DNA of 64,000 nucleotides. Origin: Rebecca billardiae RCC1528 (Eukaryota > Haptophyta). The notes beneath the pieces are model-generated. The model was not told the DNA's origin, ran no database searches, and saw nothing but the letters and a program-made list of their open reading frames with translations. Below, one piece after another: positions 40,529-52,617 of the stretch. Where the stretch lies: the NCBI GenBank assembly GCA_965240325.2, contig OZ251230.1:186001-250000 (forward strand), read 5' to 3'. Numbering within the stretch: the first letter of the stretch is position 1; each line of letters opens with the position of its first letter. Made by a program: the position numbers and the translations under genes.

Positions 40529-42939
40529 CTACTTGGCTGCCAGCACGCCGTCGAGGAGCTCGCGCACAGCGTTCGGCGGCAGCAGGCACACGTACTGCTC
40601 CACGCCCCTGCGCGCCGCGGGGGTCCGTGCCGCGCGCACTCAGCGTACGCGTCGCGCGGCAGGGCAGGGCGCGGCGCGCGCGCGCGGCGGCGCGTCCGCA
40701 CCACACGCGCTCTGGCGCGCACCCGGCAGTGCCCTTGCCCACCAGGCGGTGGTCGACGAGCTCGGCGAGGTGGCGGCGCAGCGTGGTCTCGGTCGTCGCC
40801 CAGAGCGCCTTGCGCCCGCGCGCGAAGAGCTGCTGCAGGCTGAGCCCGAGCGCGGGCGCGGTGTGGTCGACCGCCGCCCCGCCCGCCGCGCCCGCCTTGC
40901 TGAGCGCGTGCGCCGCCAGCTCGCGGAAGACGCACCGCCCGTTGGCCGTGAGCGCGCCCAGCACGAGCTTGGCGGAGGCGAGCTGCGAGTGCGCGCCCTG
41001 CGCGCCGCGCGAGCCGGCCGGCGCGTCGCCGACGAGCGCGGCGAGGGCGTCGCCGTCCGTCATCTCGGTGATGTGCGGCAGCCGCGTGTGGCACTGCTCC
41101 CACACCCAGCTGCCCAGAGGGCCAGATCGGAGGGGCAGGGGGCGCGCGAGCCGCGCGGCGCGCGGTGGGCGGCGCGCAGGCGGGCGGGCGCGCGTGAGCG
41201 CGCGGCGCGCGGCGCAGCGCGGCTGGTGGTGCGGGCGGATGAGCCCCCGGGCGCGGCGGCGGCGCGCGCGCGCGCGGCGGCGCGCACCCGAACGCGCCGC
41301 CCTTGTGCGTGTCCCACAGCGTGCACGCGTTCACGTGCTCGACCGACGCGATCACGCGCACACGGCGCACGGCCGCAAGCTCAGCGAGCGCTGCCTGCGA
41401 TGGCTCCGAGCGCAGACCCTCGCCGTCGAGGGAGTGGACGACGAGGATGAGCTCGGTGGGGGCGCGCCGCGCGGCGTGGGCGCGGAGGGGGCGCGCCGCC
41501 GCGAGCGCGCCCGCGTCGGCCGGCGCCGCCGCCGCGCGGCGCGAGCGCGCGAGCGCGGCGGCGGCGGGGCTGCGCACGTGCGCGCCCGCGCCGCGCGCGC
41601 CCGACGCGCCCGCCGCCTCGCCGCCGCCCTCGCCGCCGCCCTCGCCGCCGCCCTCGCCGCCGGCGGCGGCGGCGCGCGCCGCGCCGCCCGCGGGCGGCAG
41701 CACCGAGGGCAGCACGGCGCCGAACGCGCGCTCGAAGCGCGCGCCGTCCTCCTCCTCGCCGGCCTCGTCCGCAGCCGCGCGCCGCGCGTGCGCCGCCCGC
41801 TCCGCGCCCGCCGCCGCTGCCTCGAGCGCGCGGTCGATGGCTGCGCACAGCTCGCGCGCGCCCGCCGAGGCGGCGGAGGCGGCGGGCGCGGCGCCGGCGG
41901 GCGCGGGCGCGGCGCCGGCGGCGCGCACGCCCAGCCCGTCCGCCACGGCCTGCAGCACCGAGCGCGCGCGCGCCCGCGCGCTGTACCCGTGCACGACGAC
42001 GACGGGCGCGCCGCACACGCCCAGCGCGCGCGCGGCAAAGCGCTCGAGCACGAGCCGCTTCGAGCCCGCGCCGTGCAGCAGCACGTTGTGGCCCGCGCGG
42101 AGCAGGCCGAGCCAGCGCGGAAAGGCGGCGTCGACGGCCTTCGCCTGCGTCGCGCTCAGCTGCGCGCGCGCCGACGCGCCCAGCTCGCGCAGCGCCGCGC
42201 GCAGCTTGGCGGGCTCGGGCGCGCCCGGCAGCGCACACAACACTCGCCCCACATGCGCACCAGACGGCCGGCGCTGCGCGTCGAAGTACGAGTCCGCGGC
42301 GGCGGAGGCGTCGGGCGCGAGCGCGTCGTCGGAGTCCGGGTCGTCCGAGTCGTCCGACTCCGCGCCGCCGCCGCCGCCGCGACCGCGCCCGAGCACGCCG
42401 CCGCTCGAGCCCCGGCGCGCGCGCGCGGCGCGCGCGGCGCGCGCGCCACCCTCCGCGGGCGCCGCCTCGTCATCGTCCTCCTCGTCCTCGTCGTCCTCGT
42501 CGTCCTCGCTCTCTGCGCCCTCGCTCGAGCCAGCCGCGTCGTCTTGCATGCCCTCGTCGTCCGTCTCGTCCTCGTCCTCGTCCTCGCCCCGCGCGGGCGC
42601 GCGATGGCCTCCGGAGCCAGGGGCGCGCGCGCCGCGCGCGAGCGCATGCGCGGGCGAGGCTGTGTCGCGCGCGGGCGTGCCGGCGAAGCCGGCCGGGCGC
42701 TTGCCCGGGGCGATGATCTCGGGCTCGTCCTCGCGCCCCCGCTTGCCGCTGCTGCCGCCTCCAGCTCCGCAGCCACCCGACGGGCTCCCGGCGCGCGCGC
42801 GCGCCGCGGGCGTGCCCGCGCGGGCCGGTGGCGGCGCGCCGTCGGCCGAGCCGCCGCCCGCGCGGCGCGAGCGCTCCGTGCGCATGGGTGGTGTCGGGCT
42901 GGGTGTCGAGGTCCTCGTCGGCCGCGTGCGCGATGGCAT
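40529..42939 (-). CDS. ORC2: Origin recognition complex subunit 2
   Basis: Minus-strand exons 42939-41288, 41109-40723, 40607-40529; 705 residues. Splicing joins AFG|WVWEQCH and TAG|GVEQYVCLLP in phase. The first 240 residues are disordered: basic, Gly-rich, then strongly acidic. The core matches ORC2: FPRWLGLLRAGHNVLLHGAG followed by SKRLVLERF (the AAA+-like P-loop position, without a true Walker A), ILVVHSLDGEGLRS, and VRVIASVEHVNACTLWD. The C-terminal winged helix holds TTETTLRRHLAELVDHRLVG and ends GVEQYVCLLPPNAVRELLDG, as in other ORC2 proteins. It would act in replication-origin licensing in the nucleus. Met 43026 is an alternative start. It is head-to-head with the RING gene, 346 bp apart. 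Confidence 0.9.
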
Positions 42940-43285
42940 CGCTCCACGAGAATGCGCGCGCGCCCGCGCGAACGCTCCGGCGCAGCGCGCCACCCGAGAG
43001 TCTCGCTCGTCGACTCGCGCCCACACGCAGGGCTTTTGGCGCGCTCGCGGCCGCGGCGCGCACTCGGAGGCGCGCGAAACCAGCTGGGGTCCGGCTCTCG
43101 CCCGGATTCGTCCGGGAGTGCCGCGCCGGCGGCGGCGCCGCGCCGGCCGCCGGACGCTTTTCGCCTTGGTCGCTGGGCCGACGCGCTGTGCTCGGCGGGG
43201 TCAACCCTCAGCGCCAAGCCGCGCGTTCACACGGGTGGGCGGGAGCGGGGCCGCTTTCGACCAGCCGCGCGCCGACGACGCGAGC
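42940..43285. promoter_or_regulatory. Divergent promoter, ORC2 / RING protein
   Basis: 346 bp between head-to-head start codons, GC-rich, without a visible TATA box. Called from gene arrangement. Confidence 0.4.
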
Positions 43286-46200
43286 ATGCCCACCGGCGCG
43301 GCCGGCAAGAAGAAGAAGAAGCGCGACGGCGGCGCCGAGGCGCTCGGCCTTGCCGGCGCGGCCGGCGCCGCCGCGCTCGCGGGCGCGCACGTCGCCGGCT
43401 GGCTCGCGCTGCTGGACGAGGCCGACCTGGCGGCGACCGCGCACCCGCTGATGGACGGGACCGGCGAGGCGCACCGCCGGCACTGCACGCTGGTGGTGCT
43501 GCGCGTTGCCGTCGCGCTCGACCTCTGCGCCGTCGCCGGCCTCACCATCGACGGCGCGCTCGATTGGCTCCGCGTGCCGTGCGCGCTGCGCTCGGCCGCG
43601 CGCGCCGACGAGTCGGCCGAGGCCGACACGGCGGCGGACTCCGAGCGGCTCGGGCGCTCTCTGCGCGCGTGGTTCGACGAGCTGATCCAGCGCGCGTCGA
43701 GCGTGATGTCCGACCGCCACTTCGCCGTGGAGCACCTCGACCTGCCGGCCGGCTGGCCGTGCGGCACGCAGTGCTCGCAGCTGTGGGCGCTCCTCTGCGC
43801 GCTGTCAAACGCCGTGCTGAAGCGTCTGGACCGCGGGGCGGAGACGCCGCTCGAGGTGCAGGACGCGCTGGCGCTCGAGCCCGAGCTGAGCGCGTGCGTC
43901 GGCCGCGCGCTCGACCTGCTCGAGGCGCACGACACGCTGCACCTCCAAGGCCCGTCCGTGCGCCGCCCTCGGTTCAGCGCCACCTTTGAGCGGCTGCCGA
44001 CCGACGCGCTCAGCACCGAGCCGGTCAAGTGCATGGGCGCGATGTGGCGGCTGGTGCTCGAGGCGCGGGAGGAGGCGGCCGACGGCGTCGGTTCGCGCCC
44101 CACCCGCGCCATCTGGCCCGCGCTCGCGCTCGACGCGGACGACGAGTCGGACGGCAGCACGCGGCTCTCGCGTCGCATCCGCTTTGTCGCCGCGACGCAG
44201 GCGGCGCTGCTCGGCGGCTGCCGGTCGATCGACGAGCAGGGCGCGCTCGCGCGGCTGGCGCTGCGGCTGGCCGACGCGCCCGCCGTCCTGATCGAGGAGG
44301 ACGACCAGCTGCCCTGCGAGAGCTACGCGAGCGCGCTGCGGCACAGACTCGAGCCTGATCTCGCCGCCCTCGGCCGCGCGCACGAGCCGCCGCCGCCGCA
44401 GCCGCCGCAGCCGCAGCCGCAGCTGCTGCTGCAGCGCGGCGGCGGCGGCGCGAAGCGGCCGGGCGGTACGAACGGGCTCCTGCCGAAGGGCGCGCTCGCC
44501 TTCAGCGTGTGGATCTTCCCCTCCGACCGCAACGGCGTCGAGACGGCGCGCGGCGCGCCGTGCGCGCCCGAGGAGGCGGAGGGAGACCCGCTGGCGGGCG
44601 GGCGCGGCCCCGACGTGGGCGCGCACCTGCGCCAGCTGCTCTGGGCGGCGAGGCGCGGGCCGTTCACCGCGTCGATCGTGCGCGACGCGTGGCGCTCGCA
44701 CGCGCTCAACGCGCACGCGCTGCGCGTCGCGATCGGCCGGCGCGTGCTCTCGCTGTGCGCACACGCCATGCTCGCGTGCGCGCACGAGCGGCGCGACGCG
44801 CTCGGCGCGCAGCCGGACGGCGCGGAGGGCGGCTCGGCGGCGGCGGCGGAGCGCGCGCGCGCGGCGGTGGACGCGTTCGTCGGGCACGAGCAGCGCATGC
44901 TCTCCGAGCGGCTGCGCCTCGAGCACCTCGCCATGTGCGCGCTCGCCGCCGACCTGTCCGCGCGCGCGCTGCAGCCGCCGTGCTGCGGGCGCGAGGAGAA
45001 CTGCAGCTCTGCGAGCGCAGAGGCGCGCGCGTCGCTCAGCGCGCTCGCCGACCTGGCCGGCCGGGATTGGTTCGGCGACACGCCCGAGGTGCGCTTCGTG
45101 CTGCTCGGCGGCGCGGAGGGCTCGGCGCTCACGAAGAAGGCGGCGCGCGAGCCGTCGGGCGGCGGCGGCGCCGCCGCCGGCAGCGGCGGCGGCGGCGGCG
45201 GCGCCGCGGGCGGCGGCGGCGCCGCCGCCGCCGCCGCCGACGGCAGCGCCGCGCTCGAGGCCGAGTACGGGCTGGGCTGGCTGGGCGGCGTGTTCAGCCG
45301 CTCGTCGACGGCGGCGTGCCGCGTGAGCGGCAGCACGGCCGCCGCGGCCGCGGCGAGCGTCGCGCACGCCGCGCTCGGCGAGCTGAGCGCGGCGCGCTGG
45401 GTGGCGGGCCGCGGGCGCGCCCACGAGAACCCGCCGGTGAACACGCGCATGGCGTTCGGCCCCGCGGCGTACTGGCTGTTCCACGGGGGCGTGGCGCGCG
45501 GCGAGCTGGGCGCGTGCCTGCGCTGGGCCCGCGCGCCCGCCGCGCTCGGCGCCAAGCCGCGCGCGGCCGAGCCGGACGAGTCGGACGGGCACGCGTGGGA
45601 GGTGGCGCGCACGGCGGGCGGGCCGGCCGTGCTGCGCGCGCGCCGCCGGGACGAGCTGAGTCCCGAGCTGTGCTGCGAGCGCGCCTCGCCGGACACGATG
45701 CCGTGGGTGTGGGTGCGCGTGGACGAGGGCGGGAAGGAGACGCCGCTGCCCAGGCTGGCGTGCGTCGCGGCGCACGCGAAGGAGGCCGCGAGCGTCGCCG
45801 AGTCGGAGCGGGCGAGCCCGCTGCAAGCGGCCGTGTGGCGCGGGCGCGGCGTCGCGGCGGCCATGCTGACCGAGCGTTACGGCTGCCGCGAGGCGCTGCG
45901 CCTCGCGGCGGCGCAGCCGCCCGCCGAGCGCCCGGGCCGGCTCCGCCTCGTGCGCGCGCCCGCCGCCCGCGCCGAGCCGCTCTGGCCCGAGCAGGCCAGC
46001 CTGCTGTGCGCGTGGGCGCTCCAAGGCCAGCCGCGGCTTGACGCGCTGCTGCAGGGCTGCGTGATCGACCCGGCGATGCGCCACCTCGACGGCGGCGGGT
46101 GGGGGCTCTCGCCGCCGCGCGCGACGGAGCCGCTGCACGCGGCCGCGCTCGCCACCTCCGCCGTCGCGCTCGCCGTGCGCTCCGGCTCGAGCAAGTGCGT

Positions 46201-46455
46201 CACGCGCGTGCTCGGCGCCGGGCTCACCGACCCGCGCGCGCTCGCGCAGGTGGGCTCTTCCGAGGACGCGCGCGGCCTCGTCTTCGAGGCGGAGCTGAAC
46301 GCGCTCAAGCTGGGCTCGGGCGTGGGCGGGCGGCTGCCCGCGTGGCTGCGCGCCGAGCGCGTGCTGCCCCTCGACCGCAGGCTGGCGGGCGACGACGAGG
46401 ACGACGACGCCGAGGCGGACGCGGCCTCCGCGCGCGCGCGCGCCGCGGCCGAGGC

Positions 46456-46489
<34 letters not shown>

Positions 46490-49400
46490 TCCGCCGACGT
46501 GCCCAACGCGCTGGAGCGGATGCGGCAGGTGCTCGTGTCCAACCCGCACTCGCCCGTCGCGGAGTACCTGGTGGAGACGATGCTGCTCGTGCTGCGCCAG
46601 GTCCTCTCCAAGTCCTCCTTCGACTCCCTCTTCTCCGCGGCGCTGCTGCCGGCCACGCCGTTTGCGCTGCTGGGCGAGGACTGCGCGCTCGGCGCGCTGT
46701 GGCACACGCTCGAGGCGGTGTCGCGCGAGCCGCTGCCGGGGGCGGAGGCGCTCGAGCCGGCGGCGGCGCGGCCGGACCTGCTGCACGAGTCGGCCGCGTA
46801 CTACGTCGCCTCCTCCGCCTTCCAGGCGCACCTGCTCATGTCGCAGGCGCTGCTGGAGGCGAGCGCGGCCGCGGCCGAGCAGCCGCGCGGCGCGCTGCGC
46901 TCGCTGCAGCAGAGTTCGCCCGCGCTGCTCGCGCGGCTCTCCGCGCTGCTCGGCGCGGCGTGCGAGCTGTTCAACCCGCACTTCGTGCGCTGCGTCCTCG
47001 GGCTGCGCGCGGACGGCAGCATCCCCACCACCTCCGCCGCCGCCGCGCCGCGCGTGTGCGTCGAGGAGCTGTTCGCGTGCGGCGTGGCCGCGCACTGGGC
47101 GGGCTCGGTGCTGTGCGACTGCGTGTGCAGGCACCTGTTCGGCCCGCCGTTCTGGCGCAAGCGCGCGCTGTTCAACGCCGGCTCGTTCGCCAAGGCGTGC
47201 GCGCGCGCCGCGGCGCTCGAGGGCCCCGCGCCCGGCGCCGCGTGGCCGGCCGACTACCTCGGCGTCGACAGCACGCTGCTGCGCACGGGTGCGTGGGGCG
47301 CGCACGCGCTCTACACGCGCCGCCAGCCGGCCGCGCTCGGAGAGGAGGGCGGCGGCGGCAGCCCGGACTCGGACGACGAGTACGACGACGGCGAGGGCGC
47401 GCCGCGCGACGTCTGCCCGCTCCACGGCGCGCCGAGCCGCGCGCCGCCCAAGCACGGCTCGCGCTCCAAGGAGCTCACCACGGTGGTCGCGCTGATCGAC
47501 CTGGTCGTGGCGCAGGCGTTTTGGCGCGTGTCCGCCTTCCAGAGCGGCGGCTGGCACGAGGCGCCGTGGCGGGACAACGTGCTGCCCGAGCGCTTCGTCG
47601 AGATGACGGTGGAGGCCATGTACAACGCGAACGAGCAGAGCCTGTGCGGCACGCTCACCATCCTCGACGTGCGCCGCGCGGGCAACCGCGCCGCGTACCG
47701 ACACCTGCGCTCTGTGCTGCTGCTCCCGGCACCGGCCGCGCCCGCTCAGCCCGGCGGCGCCGCGGCCGACGCGCTCGCGCTGCCGCCGCACGCCGTGCCG
47801 CACGCGGCGCAGGCGGCGGCCGCGTGCGCGGGCGGCGCGGCGTTCGACGAGCTGAGCCTGTGGTGGCAGCGCCTCGCGCCCTCGCAGCGCGTCGGCGCCC
47901 TCTCCGTGCCCGTCGGCCAGCTGGGCGCGGAGGTGGCGCGCGCGGGCGCGTGGGGCGTCGTCGCCGACTCTGCGCGCTCGTGCGGGCTGCTGCGCGCCGC
48001 CGCGCCCGCGGACGCGCGCGACGTGCACGGCGGCGCGGTGGGCGCGTGGAGCGAGGCGCGCGCGCACGTGCACGCCGCGGGCGCGCACCTCGTGCTCGGC
48101 CCCAAGCTCGCGCGCGCCGCCTCCGAGGCCATCGCACAGATGCGCGCGGCGCACGAGCGTGTCACGCGGGGCGGCCTGCGGTGCGCGCGCCGCGGCGTGT
48201 GCTGCGCGCTCAGCCCGCGGCAGGTGCTCGACCTGGGCGGCAAGGACACGCAGCTGTGGCTCGAGCAGCTCGCGCTCGCGCTGATGTTCGAGTCCGTCGC
48301 CGCGTGCTTCCTCAAGGAGCGCGACGCGGACGTGGCGCGCTCCCGCGCGCACGAGGCCGCGCGCGACCTCTTGGAGGCGGAGGAGAAAGAGGCGGCCGCG
48401 GCCGCACTCAAGGGCGCACTGGTGGGCAGGAAGGTGCGCAAGGCGAAGGGCGGCGCGAGCAAGGGCGGCGCGGCGCAGAAGCCGACGCCGGAGCCGGAGC
48501 TGCACCAGCCCGCCGCGGCCGCGCCGCCCGCCACGCCGCAGGCCGAGCCGCCCGCCCCGCCCGCGCCGCCCGCCGAGCGCGTGGCTGCCCGCGCCGCCGC
48601 CGCGGGCAAGCCCGCGCCGCAGCCGCAGCAGCGCGCGGCGCGCGCCGCGTCGTCGGCCGAGTCGGCCGATGGCGGCGCGGCCGCCGCCGCCGCGGCCGCC
48701 GCGGCCGAGCTGCTGCAGGACGCGGAGCGGCAGGAGCGCGCGGACGCGGCGCTCCGGCGCAAGCACGAGGCGAGGGAGGCGCGGCGCGCGGCGCAGCAGC
48801 TCGCGAGCCAGCGGCCGGGCGAGCGCTCGGGCTCCGAGCCGGACTCGGACGAGTCCGGGAGCTCGGAGGGGGGCGTGTCGGACGGCGGCGAGGACGCGCT
48901 GCTGGCGCTCGCGACCAACCGGCAGCGCATGCAGAAGGCGGTGGCCGCGGCGGAGGCGGCGGCGACGGGCTTCGCGCTGCCGGAGCCCTCGCGCGCGCGC
49001 GGTGCGGCCGCCGCCGCCGCCGCCGCCGCCGACGCGCCGCGCCGCAAGGCGCCCAGCGCGGCCGACGGCGGCGGCGCGGCGGCGGCGGCGGCGCGCGCGC
49101 GCGCGGCGATGCCCTCGGCGCAGCGGCGGCACGAGCAGGGCCCGACGGCGAGCGTGGGCGACTGGTACTGCGCCCAGTGCCACAACATCAACTTCCGCTG
49201 GCGGCCGCGCTGCAACGACCAGCGGTGCGGCCGGCAGCGCACCGCGGAGGCGGTGGTGGTCGCTGCGGTGCAGGACGGTCTCGTCTCGCTCGTCGACGTG
49301 GGCGGCAGCGCGAACGAGCTCAAGGCGAAGACGCTCGCGGAGGCGCTCGGGCTGAGCTGGGAGTCGGCGTTCACCGCACTCGTGCGGCAGCAGGGCGACG

Positions 49401-51377
49401 AGGCCGCCGCGATGGCGGAGCTGCTGTCGGGCGGCGGCGGCGCGCCGGGCGCGGCCAGCAGCGCGCCGCCACCCAGGCCGCGCGCGCCGCCGGGCGCGGA
49501 CGCGCCGCCGCGCGCGCCGCCGCCGCCGCCGCCGCCGCCGCCCGCCGCGGCGCGCTCGGGCGCGGACGACGTGGCCGTGCGCCAGCTGCAGTCCATGACG
49601 GCGCGCTCCCGGCGCGCGTGCGTCCTCGCCCTCGAGGCGCACAGCGGCGATGCGGAGGCCGCCGCGCTGTGGCTGCTCACCCAGCCCGAGGGCGCGGCCG
49701 ACGAGGAGGCGGCGGCGGAGGAGGCGGCGGAGGCGGCGGCGGCGGCTGCCTCGAGCGCGCAGCACGCGCACGCGCACGCGCCGCACGTGGGAGAGGCCGC
49801 GCCGCGCGGCCCGGCGCGCGGCTCCGCGGACGCGCCGCCGCCGCCGCCGCCGCGCGCCCCGCCGCCGCGCGCCGCCGCCGGCCGCGTGCCCGAGCGGTGG
49901 AACGTGTCCGAGCTGGCGCGCGTCGAGGCGGGGGTGGCGCACTTCCTGCGGCACACGCCCGGCCACCGCTACCCGCTCGGGCGCGTGCTGCAGCGCGTGC
50001 GCTCGATGGCGGGGTACACGCAGATCGACCTGACGCGGATCGTGCCGCCCGGCCAGCCCAAGCCCAAGCTGCGCGAGCTGCTGCTGGCCAGGCCGGCACT
50101 CTCGGGGCTGGTGCTCGAGCCGGACCCGCACGCCTTGCACGCCGGAGAGATGATCGTGAGGCTGCGCTCGCCGCCCCCGACCGGGGTTGGGGGCGGCGGC
50201 GGCGCGGGCGTGGCGCAGGGGGCGGCCGCGACGCCGCAGCACAACCTCGCGACGCAGCCGGCGCCACCGCCGGCGCAGCAGCACCGCCACGCGGCGCCGC
50301 CGCCGCCACCGCCGCCCGCCGCGCAGCTCGCGCCGCCGCCGCCGCCGCCGCGCCCCCCGCACGGCGCGCCGCCCGTGCCGCCGCCGCCGCCGCCGCCGCC
50401 CGACGCGCTCGCGCCGCCGCCGCCGCCGCCGCTGCCAGACCCGCACGGCGAGCCGCCGCCGCCGCCGCCGCTCCCGCCGCCGTTCGGCGTGATGGGCGGA
50501 GCGGCCGGCAGCGCCGCCGCCGCGCCCGACGAGGGCTGGGGCGAGGAGGGGCAGGCCGGGCTGGACGGGAGCGACGGCGGGGGCGCGGACGAGGGCGTGC
50601 CGGAGTGGCTGGATGCAGACGCGGCGCCGCTGCGCGCGCTGCCCGCGCGCACGCTGCCGCGCGCGGACGGCTTGGCGCTGCCTCAGCCCGCGCGCGGCGC
50701 GCGCGCGGCCGCGCCGTTCGGCGGCGCCGCCGCCTCGAACGCGTGGCCCGTGGGCGCCGCGTCCGCCGCCACCGCCGGCGGCTCGGCCGCCTCGGCCGCG
50801 TCGTGGTCGCCGCCGCGCCGCCCGAGCGCGGGCGCCGCGCTGCCCGCGCACGCGGACGCGCACTCCGCCGCCGCCTACGCCGCCGCCGCGCGCGCCGGCG
50901 AGCACCACGCGCTGTGGGGCCAGCTGCTGTGGGGCCACGCCTCCGGCGAGGCGAACTCGACGCTGCGCTCGCTCGGCGGCATCGACGTGGGCGAGCTCGA
51001 GCTGCAGCTGCCCGCCATCGACACGTCCGAGGCGGTGTGCGCACTGCGCTCTGCGCGGCCGAGCGCGCGCGCACGCGCCGCCGCGCCGCGCCGCTCGCGC
51101 CGCTGACCCGTGCCCGCGCGCCCCGCCCCCTCGGCGCACCGCCCAGGCGCTGCGCCTGCTGGACGAGGAGCTCGACTCGACGTGCGCCATCTGCTTCGAG
51201 CGGCCGCAGGACACGCGGCTCGAGCCGTGCGGCCACGCGAGCTTCTGCAAGGCGTGCGTGTACGGGCTCACCATCTGCCCGCTGTGCCGGGAGCCGATCG
51301 GCCGCGTGGTCGAGAGCTCCAGCGACCAGGCTGTGGCAGCCGCGTCCGCATCGTCGGCGTCGTCGCGCAAGAAGTGA
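43286..51377 (+). CDS. Giant RING-type E3 ligase-like protein with RanBP2 finger and UBA motifs
   Basis: Model: exons 43286-51034 and 51147-51377, 2,659 residues; one GT-AG intron lies just before the RING. The first 1,600 residues are unassigned but contain helical, Trp-containing segments that look folded (e.g. ESAAYYVASSAFQAHLLMSQ, ERFVEMTVEAMYNANEQSL), broken by Gly/Ala runs. A RanBP2-type finger (DWYCAQCHNINFRW, then CNDQRCG) is near 1958. Two UBA-like three-helix motifs follow at about 1990-2050 and 2095-2135 (ACVLALEAHSGDAEAAALWL). A possible LOTUS/OST-HTH-like winged helix is at about 2205-2295 (VAHFLRHTPGHRYPLGRVLQ). A long poly-Pro/Gly stretch precedes the C-terminal C3HC4 RING: CAICFERPQD, CGHASFCKAC, CPLC. 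Together this suggests a ubiquitin ligase that binds ubiquitin and perhaps RNA. The substrate is unknown. Confidence 0.75.
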
Positions 51378-52147
51378 CGATACGCCAGGATGATGCGTCG
51401 CACGACGACTGCCACTCGGCCAGTCTGCTGAGCGAGTCGGAGGCGCCATGCCGCCAACTACGACTCCGAGAGCGTCGGCGAATGATCATCAGCAATCGCG
51501 CGTCCGCGGCGCGCTGCCTCCGCTCCTCCGCCTCCGGCCCTCCGGCGGCGGGCTCCCGCGCAACTTCGATTCCGGTCGTGACGATATATCATATCACAAT
51601 TCTGCTGACACTGATAGCAGATGAGTGACATGTCGTAGTTACATACTCGCTATTATAATATATATATATATTATAATATATATATAATATAATTTATATA
51701 TATATATATTAATTCTACTACTTGATGCGATCACGACTCACGTAATAAGTAATTATCGTACTATAATAAAATTATAATTAACTCATCGTCGTCCGAATAA
51801 GACGCGCGCCGTGCATGCTGCACGCGCGCGTAACGTAGTAGTACGACGATTAATTACTACATGCATAATGCGTATATCGCGTATCATGTAGTAGTCGTCA
51901 TCCTACATCCGCCCCATATCGACATCGTCCGACGGAGGGGCCACCAATACTATGCTGGCGGCTGGCGCCCGGCCCTGACCCGCTCACGGTCGGCCCGGTG
52001 GTGGTGCGTAGTGCGCCAAGCGCGTGGCGCGAGCTTCTCTGGTAGGCAGGCCGCTCGCACGCGTTGGCCCGCCCCGCGCGCCCGCGGGTAGTACACACGT
52101 GCAGGCCTGACAGTGACAATAACCATCGCGCCCAGAATAGATGAAGA
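51378..52147. other. Convergent gap with AT-rich island
   Basis: Tail-to-tail gap between the RING and small zinc-finger genes. About 51585-51790 is AT-rich, with TATATA runs at 51661-51716. No gene is supported. Confidence 0.6.
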
Positions 52148-52552
52148 TCAAGCATGCGGTCGGCGCATCGGCGGGAGCTGCTCGAGGGTGAGAGGCGTGC
52201 ACTGCTCCGGGGTCCAGACCGACGGGTGGAACCAATCGTCGTGCCGTGTGTAGCCATCAAAGTACGTCTTCGCCGCCGCTGCCTCGCTCTCCTGTCCGCA
52301 CCCTGGCCGGCCACACCTCACCTTCCTGCTCGGTGACGCGAGCGCATGCTCAAAGAGGCACACGTTGTGCGCGACGTGCGCGTCGTCACACGCGAGCATT
52401 GCCCACGACTCGGTGCCGATCTGTTGACCACAGAGGACGCAGGCCTCGGTGGAAGCTGCGGCGGCCGCGGCCGAGGCCGCGTCGGATGTCTCCGCCGTCG
52501 ATGGCGCTGGCCCTGACGCAGGCTGCTCCATAGCTGAGGCAGGCTCGCACAT
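52148..52552 (-). CDS. Small protein with RING-like zinc-binding cluster
   Basis: 134 residues, not assigned to a family. After an Ala/Ser-rich lead of about 35 residues comes CVLCGQQIGTESW, CDDAHVAHNVC and CGRPGCG, a Cys/His spacing that suggests two bound zinc ions in a RING- or treble-clef-like fold. The last 40 residues are aromatic and acidic (YFDGYTRHDDWFHPSVWTPE). A second Met (residue 8) is an alternative start. Its start is only 44-65 bp from that of the CS-domain gene on the other strand. Confidence 0.6.
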   Translation of the reverse strand: MCEPASAMEQPASGPAPSTAETSDAASAAAAAASTEACVLCGQQIGTESWAMLACDDAHVAHNVCLFEHALASPSRKVRCGRPGCGQESEAAAAKTYFDGYTRHDDWFHPSVWTPEQCTPLTLEQLPPMRRPHA

Positions 52553-52617
52553 TATCCGGTGGGTCGCGGTCCGGCGCGAGGACCACGAGTTGTAGAGTGG
52601 GCATCGCGAAATTCGCG
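52553..52617. promoter_or_regulatory. Very short divergent promoter
   Basis: Only 44-65 bp separate the two head-to-head start codons (52552 on minus; 52597 or 52618 on plus). Both transcripts must begin within this gap, inside the opposite gene's 5' part, or overlap. Confidence 0.4.

Noticed and set aside
43805-51457. A 2,550-codon open frame on the minus strand opposite the RING gene
   Set aside because: Same cause: an antisense shadow of a GC-rich gene, with Arg/Ala repeats and no recognisable motif.
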